Assembly: GCA_963743285.1 (NCBI GenBank)
Contig: CAVUPF010000008.1
Location: 167,644 to 231,643 of the forward strand
Source: CAVUPF01 sp963743285
GTDB lineage: Bacteria > Actinomycetota > Thermoleophilia > Solirubrobacterales > 70-9
DNA: 64,000 nucleotides
Reading direction: 5' to 3'
Shown: piece after piece, positions 60,168 to 64,000 of the stretch
How positions within the stretch are numbered: the stretch's first letter is position 1
Layout of the letters: each line of letters opens with the position of its first letter
Program-made: the position numbers and the translations under genes
Notes under the pieces: generated by a model
What the model was told of the DNA's origin: nothing
Databases searched by the model: none
What the model saw: the letters and a program-made list of their open reading frames with translations, nothing else

Positions 60168-60855
60168 GAAGGGCCCGGCGAGGGCGGCTCCGTACGAGGA
60201 GCACCGCGGGCGCCGCCGCCCTCCTCCTCATCTGCCTTGGCCTCGGCGCCTGCGGGGGCTCCTCGGGCCAGGCGAGCACTGCGACGACCACTGAGCCCTC
60301 TGCTCGGGGGGAGCAGGCACTGGGCCCTCGGCACAAGAGCCGGTCCGGGGAGGTGGAGGAGGCGGCGGGACCAGACACAAGGACCGGCCAAAGCGCCGCA
60401 CCGGCGCCGGCGCCTTCATCCAGTCCGGCGCCGACAACAGCATCCCCGAATACGGCTCTGAAGGCTCCGGCTCCCAAAAGGCCGAAGCTGCCATGGCGCT
60501 CGCCGCCTACCTCTCCGCCCGCGAAGCGCAGGATTGGGGGAGGGCATGCTCGCTGATGGGCACCACCGTGCGTCGCCAGCTGGGGGTCTTGGCCGAAGCC
60601 TCGGGCGGCAAGACCGGATCCTGTATCCAGTCCTACCGCACCGTCTCCAAATACGGTTCAAAGCGAGAACGCGCCGACGTGCTCTCCGGTCCCCTCGCCG
60701 CTTTCCGTGTCAAAGGCCAAAAGGGCTTCGCCCTCTTCTACGGCCCCGCCCGCCAGCAGTTCATGATGCCGATGGTGCGCGAAGCGGGCAGCTGGAAGGT
60801 GAGTCAGTCCATCCCGATCGCCTATCCGATCGGCGCCCCGGTGGGCGGTCACTAA
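60164..60855 (+). CDS. Lipoprotein with helical C-domain, one frameshift
   Basis: GTG 60164 overlaps the previous stop (GTGA). The N-terminus ends in LICLGLGACGGSSG, a lipobox with modifiable Cys. A Pro/Ala/Ser-rich linker follows, then after a shift near 60400, GAFIQSGADNSIPEYG and the C-terminal domain MALAAYLSAREAQDWGRACS to 60855. The domain is paralogous to the next gene (Y-L-x-A-R-x-x-x-W-x-x-A-C, AFRVKG, MPMVREAGSWKVSQ). It is anchored outside the membrane. Function unknown. Confidence 0.7.
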
Positions 60856-60856
60856 C

Positions 60857-61504
60857 GTGCGCCGCCAGTTCTTTTACGCTCTGCTTGGCGCCCTCGCGCT
60901 CGTCATGATGCTCACCGCCTGCGGGGGCTCCTCCGCCAGCACGACCGCCTCCACCGCTCCCTCGCCCGCCACCTCCCCCACCACCGCGAGCCCGGCGCCC
61001 GCCGCCGCTGGGCGGAGCGGGCACCTCTCTCGCACTCAGCGCGCCTCACATGTACACGTCCGCCCTGCAAGGGGCTCGGCCAAGCCCAAGCCTCGTGGCA
61101 CCACCGTCCTCACCTACGGCGCCGAAGCGAGCTCCGCCCAGCGCTCTCGCGCCGCACGGGCCCTGCGCGGCTACCTCGAAGCCCGCGCCAAGGGCGAATG
61201 GAACGCCGCCTGCTCCTATCTCGCGGTCCCGGCGCGCAGGCAGGCGGAAGCCCTTACCGCGACCTCCGGGCGCGGCGGGGGCTGCGCCGCCGCCTACGCC
61301 GCCCTCTATGGGACCTCGCCCGCTTCCCAGCGCGCCAACCCGTTCACCGCTTTGACCGCCCTGCGCGTCAAGGGCAGAAACGGCTCGGCCATCTTCCTTT
61401 CCTCGAGCGGCGCCGGCTATGCGATGCCGATGGTCTCCGAAGCCGGCTCCTGGCGCCTCACCCAGATATCCCCCTTCCCCTACCCGCCCGCATCTCAGCA
61501 CTAG
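60857..61504 (+). CDS. Lipoprotein paralogue, intact
   Basis: 215 residues. Lipobox LVMMLTACGG near residue 22, a Thr/Pro/Ala linker to ~70, then the same helical domain as the preceding gene: ALRGYLEARAKGEWNAACSY, TALRVKGRNGSAIFLSSS, MPMVSEAGSWRLTQ. GTG 60857 lies 1 bp after the previous stop, so the pair is a tandem duplication in one operon. Function unknown. Confidence 0.75.
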   Translation: MRRQFFYALLGALALVMMLTACGGSSASTTASTAPSPATSPTTASPAPAAAGRSGHLSRTQRASHVHVRPARGSAKPKPRGTTVLTYGAEASSAQRSRAARALRGYLEARAKGEWNAACSYLAVPARRQAEALTATSGRGGGCAAAYAALYGTSPASQRANPFTALTALRVKGRNGSAIFLSSSGAGYAMPMVSEAGSWRLTQISPFPYPPASQH

Positions 61505-61567
61505 CCTTGTGAATAAGGGCGCAGAGACCAGGGCCAGCCGGCCAGTGCCCCGGGGGAGCTCGGCGAG

Positions 61568-62353
61568 GTGACCAAGCCGAGCCGCAGACGGCGCCGGGGC
61601 GTTTGCGTCCTCGCCCTCGCCGCCCTCGCCCTTCTTGTCCTCGCCGGCGCCGCCGGCGCCGCCCGGATCGTCGCCGGCGGCCTCGTCGTGGTCGCCGAAG
61701 GCGGTTTCAAGCCGACGGCGCTTCCCGAAAAGCACAACGCCCCGATCACCCTGCGGGCCGAAGGCAAGATCTCCACCACCTCGGGGGCGCAGCCGCCTCT
61801 CCTACGGCAGATCGAACTCGAACTCGACCGCCACAGCTCGCTGGTGACCGCCGGGCTGGCGAGCTGTACGGCGGAAAGGCTAGAAGGGGCGACGGTGGAC
61901 CAGGCGCGCCAGGCCTGCCCCGAAGCGATCGTCGGCGAGGGTTATGGGCAGGCGACCCTCAGCTCCCTCCAAGCGCCGCCGTCGCCGATCACGATTCCGA
62001 TCACCCTCTTCAACGGGCCCCGCCAGGACGACGACGCCACCCTCCTTGCTCACGCCTACACCACCGTCCCCGCGCCCACCGCCTACGTCGTCCCGATCGT
62101 GATCGAACCGATCCACAACGGCCCCTTCGGCTACCGCGCCAAGGTGGCGATCCCCGAAATCGACGGCGGCGCGGCCGTCCCGGTCGCCTTCCACATCAAG
62201 GTCGGGAGCCGCTGGACCTACAGGAGCCGCCACCACAGCTATCTCAACGCCCGCTGTGAAGTCGGCTTCCTCCAATCCCACGGCAAATTCACCTTCGCCA
62301 ACGGCTTCACCCTCAGCGGCAGCCTGTTTAGCCCCTGCACGGTGCGCCGCTGA
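61568..62353 (+). CDS. Secreted paralogue B of the KPTALP family
   Basis: 261 residues with a basic signal peptide (1-33, GAAGAARI). Mature motifs: VVVAEGGFKPTALPEKHNAP, TLRAEGKISTTSGAQPPLL, LASCTAERLEG, CPEAIVGEGYGQ, and NARCEVGFLQSHGKFTF near the end. It is the same architecture as paralogue C (62438) and a more distant match to A. GTG start. Glu codons are almost all GAA. Function unknown. Confidence 0.75.
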   Translation: MTKPSRRRRRGVCVLALAALALLVLAGAAGAARIVAGGLVVVAEGGFKPTALPEKHNAPITLRAEGKISTTSGAQPPLLRQIELELDRHSSLVTAGLASCTAERLEGATVDQARQACPEAIVGEGYGQATLSSLQAPPSPITIPITLFNGPRQDDDATLLAHAYTTVPAPTAYVVPIVIEPIHNGPFGYRAKVAIPEIDGGAAVPVAFHIKVGSRWTYRSRHHSYLNARCEVGFLQSHGKFTFANGFTLSGSLFSPCTVRR

Positions 62354-62437
62354 GATTTGCCTTCAATGAGCTTCCCAAACGAAAAGACAAACCTAGGGCG
62401 CCTTCAGGCAGGGGCCTTGACATCCAAGGAGACACAC

Positions 62438-63220
62438 ATGCGCAAACGTCTGACTCTGATCATCGCTCTGGGTGCCGCTATCGCGGTTTCCGTAGCGTCC
62501 GTGGCGTTCGCCGGCGGCGAAACGCCGACCGTTGTCGAAGCGGGAAACCTGGTCCTGACGATCAACGGCGGCGTCAAGCCGACCGCGCTGCCGAAGTCAA
62601 AGCTGGCGCCGATCACCCTGCACGTCGAAGGCGGTATCGCTACCAAGGACGGCTCCCAGCCGCCGGCCCTCCAGGAACTGATCATCAACACCGACAAGAA
62701 CGGCGTCATCAACGCCAAGGGCCTTGCCACCTGCGCATCAAGCAAGCTCCAGGCGGAGGACACCGAACAGGCCAAGAAGGCGTGCCCAACCTCGATCGTC
62801 GGCGAAGGCCATACCAGGGTTCTCGTCCAGTTCCCCGAATCGACTCCGTTCAGCGCCGAAGGGCCGCTGGTCGTCTTCAACGGCGGCGAAAAGGGCGGCG
62901 TCACCACCCTCTTCGTCCAGGCCTATGTCGCGGTCCCGACCCCGACCGCGCTTGTCACCACGGTCAAGATCAAAAAGGAGCACGACGGCCCCTACGGGCT
63001 GCGCTCGGTCGCGACGATCCCGGTGATCGCCGGGGGCAGCGGCTCGGTAACCAGCTTCGAGCTGAACATCCACCGCCTCTTCACCTACAGGGGCCACAAG
63101 GAGAGCTACCTGGCGGCCAGGTGCGCCGACGGCCGTTTCGTGGCTCAGGCAGATGCAGTATTCGCCGGCGGGACCAGCATCGAAGGCGAAGTGGTTCGGA
63201 CCTGCAAGGCCAAGGGCTGA
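62438..63220 (+). CDS. Secreted paralogue C of the KPTALP family
   Basis: 260 residues: signal peptide 1-27 (VASVAFAGGE), then GNLVLTINGGVKPTALPKSK, APITLHVEGGIATKDGSQPP, GLATCASSKLQ, CPTSIVGEGHTRVL and ARCADGRFVAQADAVFAGG. AAGGAGA (62426-62432) is a clear ribosome-binding site. Last gene of the exported-protein run, before a hairpin. Intact; function unknown. Confidence 0.78.
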   Translation: MRKRLTLIIALGAAIAVSVASVAFAGGETPTVVEAGNLVLTINGGVKPTALPKSKLAPITLHVEGGIATKDGSQPPALQELIINTDKNGVINAKGLATCASSKLQAEDTEQAKKACPTSIVGEGHTRVLVQFPESTPFSAEGPLVVFNGGEKGGVTTLFVQAYVAVPTPTALVTTVKIKKEHDGPYGLRSVATIPVIAGGSGSVTSFELNIHRLFTYRGHKESYLAARCADGRFVAQADAVFAGGTSIEGEVVRTCKAKG

Positions 63221-63241
63221 GGCCGGGGTAGCCAGGCGCAG

Positions 63242-63277
63242 GCGGGGAGTGGGGGCTCCGAGGTCTCCGCTCCCCGC
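63242..63277 (+). terminator. Hairpin after the exported-protein run
   Basis: GCGGGGAG (63242-63249) pairs with CTCCCCGC (63270-63277), extended inward by two pairs across a T-G wobble; loop about 14 nt. It lies 21 bp after the last stop, with T-containing sequence downstream. A likely intrinsic terminator. Confidence 0.6.
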
Positions 63278-64000
63278 GCTAGCATTTGCATTCGTTGAGA
63301 CTCATAATGGTACGTCATAGTTTCAATACTGTAGGCAGAATAGCGCCTTTTAATCCGTTATTCTCGATTCTATGGTCTGTCTATATTCTGATTTTATAAC
63401 TGCCCGTCTTGGCGGCTGTGCTCCGGACGAGAAGGCAAATCCTCAGCAGCGAGTCCACTTTTTTTCGGTGCTGAGATGGCTACCGGCCAGATCACTAGGA
63501 ATCAGCGGTTTGGACAGGGTGTCTGCAGGGAATCGCAACTTCCCTCAGGCAGATCGGCGCTCTGCCTGAGCAGATTGTCGCCGTCCTCTTTCCCTGGTAG
63601 ACGGCGGCAAGCGGAGCACCCCGACTTTCCCAGGTCGGGAGGCGCCAAGTCAGTAACCGAAGCGGCCCAGGTCTCGGAGGTGCTCTCTGTCTCCGCGTCC
63701 GACCGCGAAGGCGCAGTTGCCCCCGGGCCAAATGGGGCCGTCCCAGCCCCAGCGCCTGGGGCTGCTGCGTCTATGCCGCGGATGCGTACGTAGAGCAACT
63801 CACCTACCGGGCGGGCCTGCTGGGAACATTCCAAGCGCTCGGGAAGGCGAATCATGGAGTAGGAGTCTGGACTAGAGCAGGCAAACGGATTGACACCAAC
63901 CCGCCCGCAGACGCCAGGTGTGTTCACATAGTGGAGTCCTCAGCTGTTGAGGACCGTCAGGTCTCCAGCGAAAAGACAGGCGTTGCCTTCGCCGTAGATC
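63278..64000. other. AT-rich tail with inverted repeats, no confident gene
   Basis: 63280-63420 is the most AT-rich stretch of the window. Further right, CTCAGGCAGA (63544-63553) and TCTGCCTGAG (63561-63570), and AGCCCCAG (63745-63752) with CTGGGGCT (63756-63763), are perfect hairpins. A 141-codon minus-strand frame (63502-63927, several Cys-Xaa-Cys pairs) has no recognisable family and could be spurious. The window ends here. Confidence 0.4.

Overview
The window comes from a high-GC actinobacterium. I infer class Thermoleophilia (Solirubrobacterales or relatives) from the families present: secreted proteins with a KPTALP...APITL core, the MKRLRGKLTYANVV membrane/collagen-like protein, IPT-PASTA and NHL-type secreted proteins, a B12-dependent ribonucleotide reductase and many leaderless genes. 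No rRNA, tRNA, CRISPR array, prophage or replication origin was recognised.

Region 1 (1-31.7 kb) is mostly housekeeping and dense. It holds the 3' part of serS, a NarL-type regulator, msrB, a thioesterase, a HAD phosphatase, csoR with its own operator, an HSL esterase and a P450. Next come a secreted M23-like protein behind a c-di-AMP (ydaO-type) riboswitch, nrdJ carrying a 432-residue intein, a hemolysin III protein, a YceI/FMN-reductase operon with a divergent MarR regulator, a siroheme-type dehydrogenase, a sugar epimerase, a topA that looks archaeal in type, tmk-holB, GT2-DUF2304, a two-component pair, DUF3800, secreted proteins, a WS/DGAT acyltransferase and hisH-hisF.

Region 2 (31.8-39.1 kb) is a toxin-antitoxin island: a broken PIN toxin, purD, an IPT/PASTA protein, TacA-TacT, DUF433-DUF5615, MntA-HepT and an orphan RHH antitoxin. 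Each antitoxin has a recognisable candidate operator, except MntA. An identical 106-bp repeat brackets MntA-HepT.

Region 3 (39-47.1 kb) holds small enzymes (methyltransferases, acyl-CoA ligase, GFA enzyme), a USP-like membrane protein, and a ClC channel-MarR operon divergent from a DUF2269 membrane protein.

Region 4 (47.1-56.4 kb) is accessory DNA: gene fragments, a seven-repeat secreted protein, two interleaved families of small duplicated proteins, a complete IS701-type element abutting a truncated second transposase, and a frameshifted tandem-TetR gene.

Region 5 (56.4-63.2 kb) is a co-directional run of exported proteins and lipoproteins with strong GAA preference for glutamate. It begins at an abrupt junction where two oppositely oriented genes are both decapitated.

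Frameshifts are nearly absent in the first 18 kb but frequent afterwards (tmk, PIN, GFA, GNAT, ClC, a 50.4-kb duplicate, TetR, the 56.4-58.5 kb genes, a lipoprotein). Either the assembly has indel errors or the right half is decaying. Many genes start 6-9 nt after a TANNNT box with no Shine-Dalgarno, so leaderless translation seems common here.
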